Origin: an uncultured Prevotellaceae bacterium
GTDB lineage: Bacteria > Bacteroidota > Bacteroidia > Bacteroidales > Muribaculaceae
Assembly (NCBI GenBank): GCA_947169265.1
Contig: CAMVPC010000022.1
Span: forward strand, 1-55,441
Direction: 5' to 3'
Length of the DNA: 55,441 nt
Shown here: positions 41,726 to 50,762 of the stretch, one piece after another
How positions within the stretch are numbered: the stretch's first letter is position 1
Layout of the letters: each line of letters begins with the position of its first letter
The notes under the pieces: generated by a model
Told to the model about the DNA's origin: nothing
Seen by the model: only the letters and a program-made list of their open reading frames with translations
The model's database searches: none
Position numbers and translations under genes: made by a program

Positions 41726-43378
41726 ATGAAAATCAAAGTCTTATTCGCATCGCTGCTCTTTGCGGCATGCGCCATCGCCAGCCAAGCACAAGGCTACATG
41801 GATGGCATCGAATTCTACAAAATCGGTCAGCTCGGCAACGCCAAGGAACTGCTCGAGCGAAACCTCAACAACCCCTCGACCGACAAGGCCGAAGCCTACT
41901 ACTACCTGGGCATGGTGGCACTGCACCAGACTGACGACAACGGCAACAGCGCACCCGACCTGGCCAAGGCTAAGGACTACTTTGACAAGGGTGTGGCCGC
42001 CAACCCCAAGAACGCCCTCAACTATGTGGGACTGGGTGCCGTAGCCCTCAAGCAAGGCGACAAGGGAGCCGCCAGCGGCGCTTTCAAGATGGCCGAGAAA
42101 AACGCCAAGAAGAATTCGGCTGTGGCTATTGAGATGGCACGCGCCTACTACTTCGCCGATGCCAACGCTTACCACAAAGACATCGAGAAACTCAAGAACA
42201 ACGCCTTCAAGTGGAACAATAACGACCCCAACTACTACATCTTCAAGGGCGACGAATTTGCCGACGCCAAGGAATGGGGCAACTCGGCCGCACAATATGA
42301 GACCGCTCTGCTGCGCGATGTCGACAACGTCGAGGCCTACGTCAAGTTTGCAAACACCTACTTCTATGTCAACCGCGACCTGGCCGTGGGCAAGCTCGAG
42401 GAACTCTACCAAAAGCAGCCCAATTCGGCACTCGTCATCCGCCAGCTGGCCGAGAAGTATTACGAGGTGAACAAGAGCAAGAAGGCTGCCGAATACTACG
42501 GCAAGTACATCCAGCACCCCAACCACTTCGCTCAAGACGAACTGCGCTATGCACAGCTGCTCTTCGCCGCCGAGAAGTATCAGGAGTCGCTCGACATCAT
42601 GAAACGCCTCGCATCCACCACCACGGTGGGCACCAGCGACAACTTCTTCGCTAACCGCATCGCCCTCTACGACCTCGTGGCTCTCGAGGATTGGGACAAC
42701 GCCGTTGAACAGGGCAAGAAATTCTTCGCACTGCCCAAGAACGACCGCACCCCCTACAACGAGCACGACTACATGCGCTATGCCAGCGCACTGCAGCAAA
42801 CCGGCCACGCCGCCGAAGCCGTTGAGGCTTACGAGCAAGCCATCCGCCTGGCTCCCGAGAACCTTGACCTGGTGCGAGGCCTTGCCGAGAGCTATGCCGA
42901 GAAAGAGGACTACGATAGCGCCATCAAGTACCAGTTGCGCGTGCTCAACAACGCGCAGAGCGATGTGAACGACTACTTCACCCTGTCGATGTATTACTAC
43001 TACAAGGCAGGTTCGGCCAGCGACGACGCCACCAAGGCCCAAGCGCTTGCCGAGTCGAAGAAATACATCACTAAGGCCGACGAGATGCAACCCGAAAGCC
43101 ATGTCATCGTCAACCACATTGCCCGTCTCGAGAAACTCGCCGAGGGTGAGAACAAGGGCGGTGCCCTCAACAGCTACCAGCACCTGCTGCGCATCCTCGA
43201 TGCCAAGGGCGACACGGGAAGCAAGTATGACAACTACTACAAGCTGGCTTACAACTACATCGGTTTCTACAACCTCAAGCAAGGCAACAAGGAAATTGCT
43301 AAGGAATACTACCTCAAGCAACTCCAGCACGACCCCGACAACGAGGAGCTCCGCTCCTTCATCGAAGGCCTGAAATAA
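41726..43378 (+). CDS. Periplasmic TPR protein of the TonB cluster
   Basis: 550 residues. Signal peptide (MKIKVLFASLLFAACAIASQA) followed by ten or so TPR units (AEAYYYLGMVALHQTDDNG, ALNYVGLGAVALKQGDKGAA, AAEYYGKYIQHPNHFAQDEL, DMRYASALQQTGHAAEAVEAYEQAI, NYYKLAYNYIGFYNLKQGNK). TPR proteins organise complexes; here the probable site is the periplasmic side of the TonB machinery. It ends at a strong terminator (43406-43445). Confidence 0.85.
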   Translation: MKIKVLFASLLFAACAIASQAQGYMDGIEFYKIGQLGNAKELLERNLNNPSTDKAEAYYYLGMVALHQTDDNGNSAPDLAKAKDYFDKGVAANPKNALNYVGLGAVALKQGDKGAASGAFKMAEKNAKKNSAVAIEMARAYYFADANAYHKDIEKLKNNAFKWNNNDPNYYIFKGDEFADAKEWGNSAAQYETALLRDVDNVEAYVKFANTYFYVNRDLAVGKLEELYQKQPNSALVIRQLAEKYYEVNKSKKAAEYYGKYIQHPNHFAQDELRYAQLLFAAEKYQESLDIMKRLASTTTVGTSDNFFANRIALYDLVALEDWDNAVEQGKKFFALPKNDRTPYNEHDYMRYASALQQTGHAAEAVEAYEQAIRLAPENLDLVRGLAESYAEKEDYDSAIKYQLRVLNNAQSDVNDYFTLSMYYYYKAGSASDDATKAQALAESKKYITKADEMQPESHVIVNHIARLEKLAEGENKGGALNSYQHLLRILDAKGDTGSKYDNYYKLAYNYIGFYNLKQGNKEIAKEYYLKQLQHDPDNEELRSFIEGLK

Positions 43379-43405
43379 CACTTCGACCGGGAAAGACCTA
43401 AATGG

Positions 43406-43445
43406 GCGGCCCGTCGCGCGACAACCGTAGCGACGGGCCGCTTTT
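43406..43445 (+). terminator. Intrinsic terminator of the TonB cluster
   Basis: GCGGCCCGTCGC (43406-43417) pairs with GCGACGGGCCGC (43430-43441), then TTTT. Confidence 0.8.
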
Positions 43446-43489
43446 GCGCAACCTTTGCGCGCGCCGGCGACAGCGTTTTCGCGATATTG

Positions 43490-43520
43490 TTGCCTACTTG
43501 CCGTTTTTTCAGTAAATTTG
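43490..43520 (+). promoter_or_regulatory. Bacteroidota-type promoter
   Basis: TTG at 43490-43492, 20 bp, TAAATTTG at 43513-43520. It lies upstream of the ATG at 43586 and makes the earlier frame start (43487) unlikely. Confidence 0.65.
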
Positions 43521-43585
43521 TAGTCCAATCTCTATTTTCATGCCCGGCACAGAAGAATCATTCACCTTTATACACTAAACATAAT

Positions 43586-44527
43586 ATGGAAATCAAAGCA
43601 GTAAAATTTCGTGAAAAAGGGTTCTATTCCCAGCCTTTCGCCTTTGGCGGCGAGGAAGGAATGGAGAAGTTCGATAAAAATATCCGCTACCGCGGTAGCC
43701 TGCAAAACTACGTGATCGACACGGGTAGCGATGTCATTCTTGTGGACACGGGACTTCCCGCCGGCACACCCGAGGAGACGCCCGACGAGACCACACCGGC
43801 CTTCACCGGCCACGACATCGCCAACTACATGGATGCGCTCGCCGCCCTCGGCTACAAGCCCGAGCAGGTAACGAAGATATTGCTCACCCATCGTCACAGC
43901 GACCACTCGGGCGAACTGCGCTCGTTTCCCAACGCGAAAATCTATGTGAACCAAGAAGAGATTGGCGCCGCCGAGCTGCAAGGCCTCAACAACATCGTTC
44001 CCGTGAGCTTTGCCGATGGCGCCTACTTCAACTTCCCCGAGAGCCAGACCATCGCCCCTGGCATCCATTTCATCAAGGCCAAGGGGCACACCCGCGGCAA
44101 CAGCATCGTCGTGGTGGAGAACGACGGCCTGTTCTACCTCATCCACGGCGACGTGACCTATGTCGACGAAGCGCTATACGAGAACAAGCTGTCGGTGGTC
44201 TTCGAAGACCTGGCGGCCGCGCGCGAGACGCTCGATCGCGTGAGGGAATTCATAGGCAACCACCCCACGGTTTACCTCTCGACCCACACACCGCAGGGCT
44301 ACGAGAATCTCGAAGCCAAGCGCGTCATGGACCTCGACAACCCGGTGGAAACCGTCTTTGACGAAGTCGATTTCACGAAGAAAGAAGGTACCGGGAAGTA
44401 CGTTTGCTCGATTTGCGGATATGTCTACGACCCCACCGACCACGACGGCGTCGCCTTTGAGGACCTGCCCGATGACTGGAAGTGTCCGCGCTGCAGGCAA
44501 AGCAAAGAAAAATTCAATAAAGCCTGA
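43586..44527 (+). CDS. Metallo-beta-lactamase-fold protein with C-terminal rubredoxin domain
   Basis: 313 residues from 43586 ([18 protein letters not shown]). The MBL metal motif HRHSDH (102-107) is canonical H-x-H-x-D-H, unlike flavodiiron proteins, which have H-x-E. A C-terminal rubredoxin module has CSIC (Cys274/277) and CPRC (Cys300/303). No flavodoxin domain is in the chain, but a separate flavoprotein gene follows 5 bp later. It may be an electron-transferring oxidoreductase, possibly for oxygen or reactive-species reduction. That is inference from the pairing. Confidence 0.85.
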   Translation: MEIKAVKFREKGFYSQPFAFGGEEGMEKFDKNIRYRGSLQNYVIDTGSDVILVDTGLPAGTPEETPDETTPAFTGHDIANYMDALAALGYKPEQVTKILLTHRHSDHSGELRSFPNAKIYVNQEEIGAAELQGLNNIVPVSFADGAYFNFPESQTIAPGIHFIKAKGHTRGNSIVVVENDGLFYLIHGDVTYVDEALYENKLSVVFEDLAAARETLDRVREFIGNHPTVYLSTHTPQGYENLEAKRVMDLDNPVETVFDEVDFTKKEGTGKYVCSICGYVYDPTDHDGVAFEDLPDDWKCPRCRQSKEKFNKA

Positions 44528-44532
44528 CCGCA

Positions 44533-45183
44533 ATGAAGAAGATTATCATCATCGATGGTGGGCCGCGCGCCGCGTTCAACACGGCCGCGATGCTCAAGCA
44601 GGTGGCGCTGGGCGCCGGTGCCGTGAGCGACGAGATTGAAGTGAAAGCCGTGCGTCTCTACAGACTTGACTACAAGGGGTGCATGTCGTGCCTGGCTTGC
44701 AAAATAAAGGGAAAGGCATCGAACGTGTGTAAATTCAAGGACGCGCTCACGCCCGTACTGCAAGACATTGCCGACGCCGACGGACTCGTGCTGGGCTCGC
44801 CCAACTACTTTGGCGAAATCACGGCCCAGATGCGCGCTTTCCTCGAGCGTCTCGCCTTTGCCTGGCTCTCTTACAACGATTACAGCATCACAGCCCCCAA
44901 ACGCATGCCCGTGCTGCTCGTCCAGACGATGAACGGCACGCCCGAGCGAAACAACGACCACGGCTACGGCTCGATGGAATATTGCATCGAGCAAGCCCTC
45001 GGCACCCCCGAGAAACTCATCGCCTATAACACCTACCAGGTGAAAAACTACGCCAACTATGAGTTGGCCGGATTTTCGGAGGAGGCCAAGCGAAGCTATC
45101 GCGACGCCCACTGGGAGGACGACTTGCAAAAGGCATACCAAGCCGGCATGAGAATGGCCCAAAGCATCGTGGCCGGTCACTAA
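44533..45183 (+). CDS. Flavodoxin-fold NAD(P)H/FMN oxidoreductase (iron-sulfur flavoprotein-like)
   Basis: 216 residues. The flavodoxin-type start is KKIIIIDGGPRAAFNTA. A Cys motif GCMSCLACK is typical of NADPH-dependent FMN reductase-like iron-sulfur flavoproteins. The flavin site phrase is VLGSPNYFGEITAQMRAFLERL. It is 5 bp behind the MBL-rubredoxin gene, so the two likely form a redox pair in which the rubredoxin and the flavoprotein exchange electrons. Ends at a terminator (45200-45246). Confidence 0.85.
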   Translation: MKKIIIIDGGPRAAFNTAAMLKQVALGAGAVSDEIEVKAVRLYRLDYKGCMSCLACKIKGKASNVCKFKDALTPVLQDIADADGLVLGSPNYFGEITAQMRAFLERLAFAWLSYNDYSITAPKRMPVLLVQTMNGTPERNNDHGYGSMEYCIEQALGTPEKLIAYNTYQVKNYANYELAGFSEEAKRSYRDAHWEDDLQKAYQAGMRMAQSIVAGH

Positions 45184-45199
45184 CGGCCCATGCTTGCCG

Positions 45200-45246
45200 A
45201 AAATCGGTCCCCAAGCCACATGAGAACGAGCTCGGGGACCGATTTT
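45200..45246. terminator. Bidirectional intrinsic terminator
   Basis: AAAATCGGTCCCC (45200-45212) pairs with GGGGACCGATTTT (45234-45246), with A and T runs on both sides. It lies between convergent genes. Confidence 0.8.
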
Positions 45247-45271
45247 GTGTATCGGAACGAAGCTGATTTGG

Positions 45272-48200
45272 TTACTGGAAGGCGTTTTCGCTCAGGCCCT
45301 TGCCGCCAATGGCGAGGTCGTTCATATAAGCCGGAACCGGCTTACCCAGATACTTGTCGACATAGAGCTTGGCAAGATACTGACCGAGCATGAAGCCATG
45401 ACCACGCAACCCGGTGAGCAAGCCCACCTCGGGGTCGATGATGTAACGCGGCTCGATATAGTAGCCGGCCCACACGGCGTGGAAGCCTACCGAGGCCAAA
45501 TTGGGTATCCACTGGGCAAACATCTCGCTCACCACCTTAAGGAAGGCCTGGCTGTTGTACTTGAGGTCTTGACGTGACTCGTAAGCATCGCAGTCGGGCG
45601 AAGCACAACCGATGATTTGGCCGGTGTGCAGGAACTGCTGGCCATAGACGGCGTTGAAGCCCTTATAGTGGCGACGGTCGATAATCATGTCGAGCGAGTC
45701 GCCGTTAACGCCCATGTTGGGTAACCGGCGCGTGATGAAAGCCTGGTGCTTGACGGGATAGAGCTGCGTGTCGATGCCCAGCATGTCGGTGAACTTCTCC
45801 GAGCCCCACCCCATGGCGTTGACAAAGTGGTCGCATGTGAATTCCACATAGTGCTTGTCGTGGCGGCGCACCAACACACGATACTTGTCGCCCACGCGCT
45901 GCACATGCAGCACCTCGCAATCCTCGAGCACCTGCCCGCCATGCTGCTTGCCCACAGTGCGCACATACTCGATGGTGCGTCCCGGTGTAGCTTGCCAGCA
46001 ATTCTCGGAAATCAAGGCGTGGCTGTAGATATTGTCGTCGGGATTCCAGTAAGGCGAAATCACGCGGGTGAAGTCCTTGCGGTCGATCATGTAGGCCTCG
46101 CTCCAGGCGCGCGACGCGTCGAGCGAGCGGTAGGTGGCGTCGTCGTGCACGAGGTTCACATAGCGCGTCATCTTCAGGTCGATGTTGCAGTGCCGCTGGT
46201 CGTCGCGGAAGATTTCCAGGTTGTGCATGGCGATGTCGCTGATGTCGGGATTGGAGAAAGCGGGACGGCCGCCGCCAATGCAGCGCCACGTCGAGCCGCG
46301 GTCGTAGTTGACAAGGATGACGCGCTTTCCGGCCTCGGCAAAGTAGCGGAAGGCAGCACTGCCGGCCATGCCACCACCGGCGACAATAATCTCGGTCTCG
46401 GCTTTCTCAATGACTGAGCCGTGCTCGAAGACGAAGGTCTCGCGCGACTCGCCGTTGTACACATCGCCCAGCGTCACCTGGTTGGCCAGCGGCGCGCGCG
46501 GCGTGCTGTCGCCGGTCACCTCAATGCCATGGGCCCGCAGAATCTGCTTGGCGCGCGACACGCAACGCTTGCCGCGGCACGGCCCCATACCCATGCGCGT
46601 GGTGTGCTTGAGCTCGTCAACTGAGATGTGCTTGCGGTCGCCCACCACGGCGAGCAAGGTGGCCACGTCCACATCCTCGCAATGGCACACGAAGGATTTG
46701 CCCTCGTCGGGGCCGGCGAGCGGGCGCAATTGCAGCGGCTCGGGATAGCGGTCCTTGACGATGAATCCCTTCACTTGGTTCAGGTCATCGACCTGGGTGG
46801 CGCTCACGCGGGCCACATTGGTCTTGTTGTCTTTCTTGAGCACTTTCTCGATAACGCCCTCGCCCACTTTGGCGCCATTATCGTCGACCAAGAAGACCTC
46901 TTTGCCCTCTTCCACCTGATATTCCACAGGTAGGAACACCACGTTGCGACGCTTGTCGTAGCCAAAGATGGCCAGACCCGGGCAGTGGTTCACACACTGC
47001 ATGCAACCGATACACTTGTCGTAGTCGACAGTGGGCACCGACGACGTGGTGGGCTTGGTGATGGCGCCCTGCGGACACGAGAAGGTGCAAGGATTGCAGG
47101 CGAAGCCATAGAGGCAGTTGATTTGCACATAAGGTTTCGCCGCCATGCGCTCTTGAGAGGGAACACGCGGCTCGTCGAGCAAGCGCACGGGGCGCTGCTG
47201 CGAGTCGATATATTGACGCGAAACTTCCAGATAATCCTCGTAGGAGAAGCGGAGGCCCATCTCCTGGGCCACCTCGTAGGCCACCTGCTTGCCGCGGAGC
47301 ACCGCGCTGGTACCCTCGCCGATGCGCACGGCGTCGCCGGCGCCATAGACGTTGCGGCCAAACACCGAGCGCCCCTTCACGAGCAGCTGATTGTCGGGGA
47401 TAAGGCCCGTGCAGATGTTGATAATGTCGATATCGTCAATCACGCGCTCGGTGCCCGCAATAGGTTGGAAGTTGCGGCACTCGGCAATCACGGCGCCGGT
47501 GACGCCTGTATAATCGTCGTTAGGTATCGCGCGGATGAGCACGTGCGACGTCATGATGGGAATACCCAGCCGGCGCACGCGGTTGGCCTGCACCGGGAAG
47601 CCACCCTCGTGGTCCATACCCTCGATGATGGCCTTGATGGTGGCACCGGCCTGCATGGCCTGGTAGCTGGTGAGGTAACCGATGTTGCCTGCGCCCACGG
47701 TGAGCACACGCTTGCCCAGCAGGGTGTGTTCCTGGTTCATCATCTTCTGAAACACGGCGGCGGTGTAAACGCCCGGCACGTCGTCGTTCTCAAACACCGG
47801 CATGAACGGCACGGCGCCGGTGGCCACCACCAGGTGGTCGGCGTCGATATAGCTCACCTCCTGGGTGACGATATTTTTCAGGGCTATGCGGCGGCCTTCG
47901 AGCAGGTCCCACACCGTGTTGTTGAGCAGGATGCCGTCGTGGTTGTCGCCCGCAAGGGTCTTCGCGATGTCGAAGCCACGCATGCCGCCAAACTTGCGTT
48001 CCTTCTCAAAGAAGAAGAACTGGTGGGTCTGCATGTTGAACTGACCACCCTCGGTGGCATTGTTGTCGACCACAATGTTAGGGATGCCCAGCGCCGTGAG
48101 CTGCTCGCGGCACGCCAGTCCGGCGGGGCCACCGCCTATAATGGCCACCGTGGTCTTGTACACTTTTGTCTCGCTTGCCGCGCGGGCCTTCGCCCGGGGC

Positions 48201-48493
48201 ATGTAGTCCTTGGGTATTTCGCGCACCTCTTTCACGCCGTCGACGCTGGTGATGCAAATGCGCCTCACCTGGCCATCGACAAGCATCTCGCAGGCGCCAC
48301 ACTTGCCTATGCCGCACTCCAGGCTGCGGTTACGGCCCGTAGTGCTGTGGCTGTGCACTACAAATCCCGCCTGATGCAAGGCTGCCGCTATGGTTTTACC
48401 TTTCTGTCCGCGAACGACTCTTCCCTCGAAGCTGAATTCCACGAATTCCTCTTGCGGGAGGTCGAGAATAGGATGGTTTTCAATTTTATACAT
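45272..48493 (-). CDS. Large multi-centre FAD/Fe-S oxidoreductase (fused two-flavin amine dehydrogenase type)
   Basis: 1073 residues. Order of parts: N-terminal 2Fe-2S ferredoxin domain with Cys60, Cys65, Cys68, Cys80 (CGIGKCGAC); FAD/NAD-type domain (AIIGGGPAGL, residues ~117-126); two 4Fe-4S motifs near 458-504 (CNPCTFSCP and CIGCMQCVNHCP); a BFD-like 2Fe-2S domain near 602 (CHCEDVD, MGPCRGKRCV); and a second FAD domain (VAGGGMAGSA, ~703-712) of the D-amino-acid-oxidase type. The arrangement resembles the three subunits of proteobacterial amine/hydroxyproline or opine dehydrogenases joined in one chain. Substrate unknown. Cytoplasmic or membrane-peripheral. Confidence 0.8.
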   Translation of the reverse strand: MYKIENHPILDLPQEEFVEFSFEGRVVRGQKGKTIAAALHQAGFVVHSHSTTGRNRSLECGIGKCGACEMLVDGQVRRICITSVDGVKEVREIPKDYMPRAKARAASETKVYKTTVAIIGGGPAGLACREQLTALGIPNIVVDNNATEGGQFNMQTHQFFFFEKERKFGGMRGFDIAKTLAGDNHDGILLNNTVWDLLEGRRIALKNIVTQEVSYIDADHLVVATGAVPFMPVFENDDVPGVYTAAVFQKMMNQEHTLLGKRVLTVGAGNIGYLTSYQAMQAGATIKAIIEGMDHEGGFPVQANRVRRLGIPIMTSHVLIRAIPNDDYTGVTGAVIAECRNFQPIAGTERVIDDIDIINICTGLIPDNQLLVKGRSVFGRNVYGAGDAVRIGEGTSAVLRGKQVAYEVAQEMGLRFSYEDYLEVSRQYIDSQQRPVRLLDEPRVPSQERMAAKPYVQINCLYGFACNPCTFSCPQGAITKPTTSSVPTVDYDKCIGCMQCVNHCPGLAIFGYDKRRNVVFLPVEYQVEEGKEVFLVDDNGAKVGEGVIEKVLKKDNKTNVARVSATQVDDLNQVKGFIVKDRYPEPLQLRPLAGPDEGKSFVCHCEDVDVATLLAVVGDRKHISVDELKHTTRMGMGPCRGKRCVSRAKQILRAHGIEVTGDSTPRAPLANQVTLGDVYNGESRETFVFEHGSVIEKAETEIIVAGGGMAGSAAFRYFAEAGKRVILVNYDRGSTWRCIGGGRPAFSNPDISDIAMHNLEIFRDDQRHCNIDLKMTRYVNLVHDDATYRSLDASRAWSEAYMIDRKDFTRVISPYWNPDDNIYSHALISENCWQATPGRTIEYVRTVGKQHGGQVLEDCEVLHVQRVGDKYRVLVRRHDKHYVEFTCDHFVNAMGWGSEKFTDMLGIDTQLYPVKHQAFITRRLPNMGVNGDSLDMIIDRRHYKGFNAVYGQQFLHTGQIIGCASPDCDAYESRQDLKYNSQAFLKVVSEMFAQWIPNLASVGFHAVWAGYYIEPRYIIDPEVGLLTGLRGHGFMLGQYLAKLYVDKYLGKPVPAYMNDLAIGGKGLSENAFQ

Positions 48494-48592
48494 GATGTCT
48501 CGTTATGGTTAATGGTTAATGTACATTCAAAAAGGTCTCGGCCGTAATCTTGCGAGTTGTCATGGTGATGAAACATCTTCACCCGACAGACA

Positions 48593-48600
48593 CAAAATTA
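48593..48600 (-). promoter_or_regulatory. -7 element for the large oxidoreductase
   Basis: TAATTTTG on the minus strand, about 100 bp before the start at 48493. A TTTG occurs upstream but at short spacing. Confidence 0.4.
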
Positions 48601-48665
48601 CAGCTTTTTTTCAAATTCCCGCCTTTTTTTGTTAAAAAACTTTCGTTTTTCTTTAATTATGGCGA

Positions 48666-49049
48666 CTATTGACCAATCTCGGGATGTTGCACCGAGAGGG
48701 GTAGCCCCGGTTGCGACACATAAAACATATACAGGACAACCGGCTCCGAGCCTCGGTTCTCGCCGCGATGGATAGTGCCAACCATTTCAATCAGGGCCTC
48801 ACCGGCACGAAACACTTTCTCGTTGCCGTTAACGTCGACAATCGTGAGCTCACCTTGCGCTACAAAGCCATAGTTCATCACGTCGTGGTGATGCCATCCG
48901 AGCTTCTCGCCCGCGGGGAACTCATAGCGCATCGCCACCAGCTCGGGGCGTCCCACCAGATAGTCGGGCATTTCGGCCCCATCCCAACTCCGCGCCCCGC
49001 GCAGCAGTTCGGTAGCTTTTACTTTCTTTGTTTGCATTTCTTTTTCCAT
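48666..49049 (-). CDS. Cupin-domain protein
   Basis: 127 residues from the ATG at 49049 (MEKEMQTKKVKATELLRG); the ATG at 49037 is also possible. The cupin core has HHHDVMNYGFVAQGELTIV (metal-type His) and IEMVGTIHRGENRG. Single-domain cupins bind a metal or a small ligand and regulate or isomerise small molecules. The exact role is unknown. Transcribed in the same direction as the large oxidoreductase, but no operon link is proven. Confidence 0.85.
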   Translation of the reverse strand: MEKEMQTKKVKATELLRGARSWDGAEMPDYLVGRPELVAMRYEFPAGEKLGWHHHDVMNYGFVAQGELTIVDVNGNEKVFRAGEALIEMVGTIHRGENRGSEPVVLYMFYVSQPGLPLSVQHPEIGQ

Positions 49050-49451
49050 CACATTTCGAACACTGAATATCCCGGTCACCCTCACCTCGCTTCTCGTCAA
49101 AGCCGCCACGTGGCCGCCGGGCAAACAAGCATGTAAAAATCAAGTGCCGCGAACAAGAGACAACGGCACCACAAAAGTAATAATAAAACAGGAAAAACCC
49201 GCAGCCCGAGCGAACTTATTTCGGGAATAATAGGGCCACCTGCAAAATGCATCGCAAAACTCATAGTATACATTTAGTGTTGGTCACAACCATGAGTGTC
49301 TCTAAAGGACAACATTCCACCATCGCCAATCATATAGTTACACTTGGTGATTTGTTTCAATAAACATATTATATTACAGGTTGAAATAGTTGCTGCTGTC
49401 GAGGTTGCGGCACCGGCGATGGGGGACGTGCGCGTGGAATTCTTGTTGTCT
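49050..49451. other. 400-bp intergenic region with a repeat copy
   Basis: Mostly without reading frames. It contains repeat copy B (49373-49422) at the 3' end of the DUF4143 ATPase gene. Nothing else was recognised. Confidence 0.6.
49373..49422. repeat. ~50-bp 3'-flanking repeat, copy B
   Basis: 46 of 50 bases are identical to copy A at 51211-51260. It sits 30-80 bp downstream of the stop of the DUF4143 ATPase gene (minus strand). Confidence 0.75.
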
Positions 49452-50573
49452 TTAAGACAAGAAATGCCAGAAGTTTTCCTTGTTGATGATGTTGAATTCG
49501 GAGTTTGGATAATTTTGGGCAAAAATCGCCGGCATTACTGTTTTTTTCCTCTCGTTCCACTTAAACTCAAAAGCGGTCAACCGGCCATCCATATCTTCAA
49601 TCAGGTCAATCTCCTTCTGGTCATGAGTGCGCCAGAAGTACAATTGCGCATAGCTCCTGTTATAGGCATTGCGTTTTATGCGCTCCGAAACCATTAGATT
49701 CTCCCATAACATGCCGCTATCGTTGCGCACATCAAGAGGGGCGAAATGAGACAAGAGAGCATTACGCACACCATTATCCACAAAATAAATTTTCTTGCCC
49801 TTCTTTATTTCGTTGCGAGCGTTGCGGCTGAAGGAGTTAAGCCTAAAGATGATAAAACACTTTTCCAAGAGATTGATATAATTCTCAATAGTGTTTTTGT
49901 CAACCCCAACAGTCAATGCCAACTCGTTATAGGAAACCTCACTGCCAATCTGCAGCGCCAAAGCTCTGACGAGTTTCATTAGGGCCTCAGGTTTCCTCAT
50001 GCCCTGGAATGACAAAGCATCACGATATAAGTAATTGTTGGTTAAGTTCATTAAGGTGTCACGGGCATACTCGGGAGCGGTAACCACCTCGGGATATAAG
50101 CCATATATCATTCTTGTTTCCAGCATCCGCTGCTCCTCATGCGGCGAAGTGGTTTTGGCCAATTCGGGCAATGAAAGCGGATATAGATTAAATTCTATTA
50201 ATCGACCTGTTGCCGGTTCGTTTATCTCATCGGCAAGGTCAAATGACGAAGAGCCGGTAACTATCACATGTGATTCCAAATGAAGGTCGCCAATCATTTT
50301 TAATGTGAGGCCAATATTCCTGACTCGTTGCGCTTCATCAATAAGGAAATAATCATGAGGCTCAATAAGACTCTTCAGCTCTGTTGAGGTTTTGTCAATC
50401 AACAATCTGCGGTCATCCTCATTGTCGCAGTTAAGAATGCGCACCTTTGTGCCAAGCCTTGACACTTCTTCCAGTAGGGTGCTTTTGCCCGCCTGCCTCG
50501 GACCTAAAATAGTTATTACTTTGCGACGTTTAAATGCGTGCTCTAACTCTTGCTGAAGAATTCGATGTATCAT
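49452..50573 (-). CDS. ATP-binding protein with DUF4143 (AAA ATPase of the ATP-binding/endonuclease-like type)
   Basis: 373 residues. The Walker A is GPRQAGKST (24-32) and a Walker B-like motif is LIDEAQ. The C-terminal DUF4143 part (RTHDQKEIDLIEDMDGRLTAFEFKW) has a nuclease-like fold. Such proteins are common in accessory regions; their role is debated. It is the third gene of a minus-strand set that shares 3' repeats. Confidence 0.88.
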   Translation of the reverse strand: MIHRILQQELEHAFKRRKVITILGPRQAGKSTLLEEVSRLGTKVRILNCDNEDDRRLLIDKTSTELKSLIEPHDYFLIDEAQRVRNIGLTLKMIGDLHLESHVIVTGSSSFDLADEINEPATGRLIEFNLYPLSLPELAKTTSPHEEQRMLETRMIYGLYPEVVTAPEYARDTLMNLTNNYLYRDALSFQGMRKPEALMKLVRALALQIGSEVSYNELALTVGVDKNTIENYINLLEKCFIIFRLNSFSRNARNEIKKGKKIYFVDNGVRNALLSHFAPLDVRNDSGMLWENLMVSERIKRNAYNRSYAQLYFWRTHDQKEIDLIEDMDGRLTAFEFKWNERKKTVMPAIFAQNYPNSEFNIINKENFWHFLS

Positions 50574-50691
50574 AAGTGTTGAGTTTTGTCACCGCAAAAA
50601 TAGTCAAAAAAAATCTAATCGCCAAATTATATATAAAATTAGTGAATATAATCACCAAATTTAATATAATCTTGTGAATAAGTCTTCGTGC

Positions 50692-50741
50692 TATAAAGAT
50701 TAAAGAGGTCGCTGCGGTCGAGGTCGCGGCACCAGCGGTAG
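50692..50741. repeat. ~50-bp 3'-flanking repeat, copy C
   Basis: The aligned stretch shares roughly 70% of bases with copies A and B by eye, most strongly in GCTGCGGTCGAGGT. It lies just 3' of the RhuM pseudogene. Confidence 0.6.
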
Positions 50742-50762
50742 CTTCCATGATTTACCGGGGCG

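Noticed and set aside
41741-43528. 595-codon minus-strand frame
   Set aside because: Antisense to the TPR gene; the Val/Leu-rich product is a codon-use artefact.
43586-44527. Complete flavodiiron protein
   Set aside because: There is no flavodoxin domain in the chain, and the metal motif is HxHxDH rather than HxExDH.
46985-48547. 520-codon plus-strand frame
   Set aside because: It lies antisense to the large oxidoreductase, whose Fe-S and FAD motifs are intact. The His-rich product is typical of antisense GC-rich frames.
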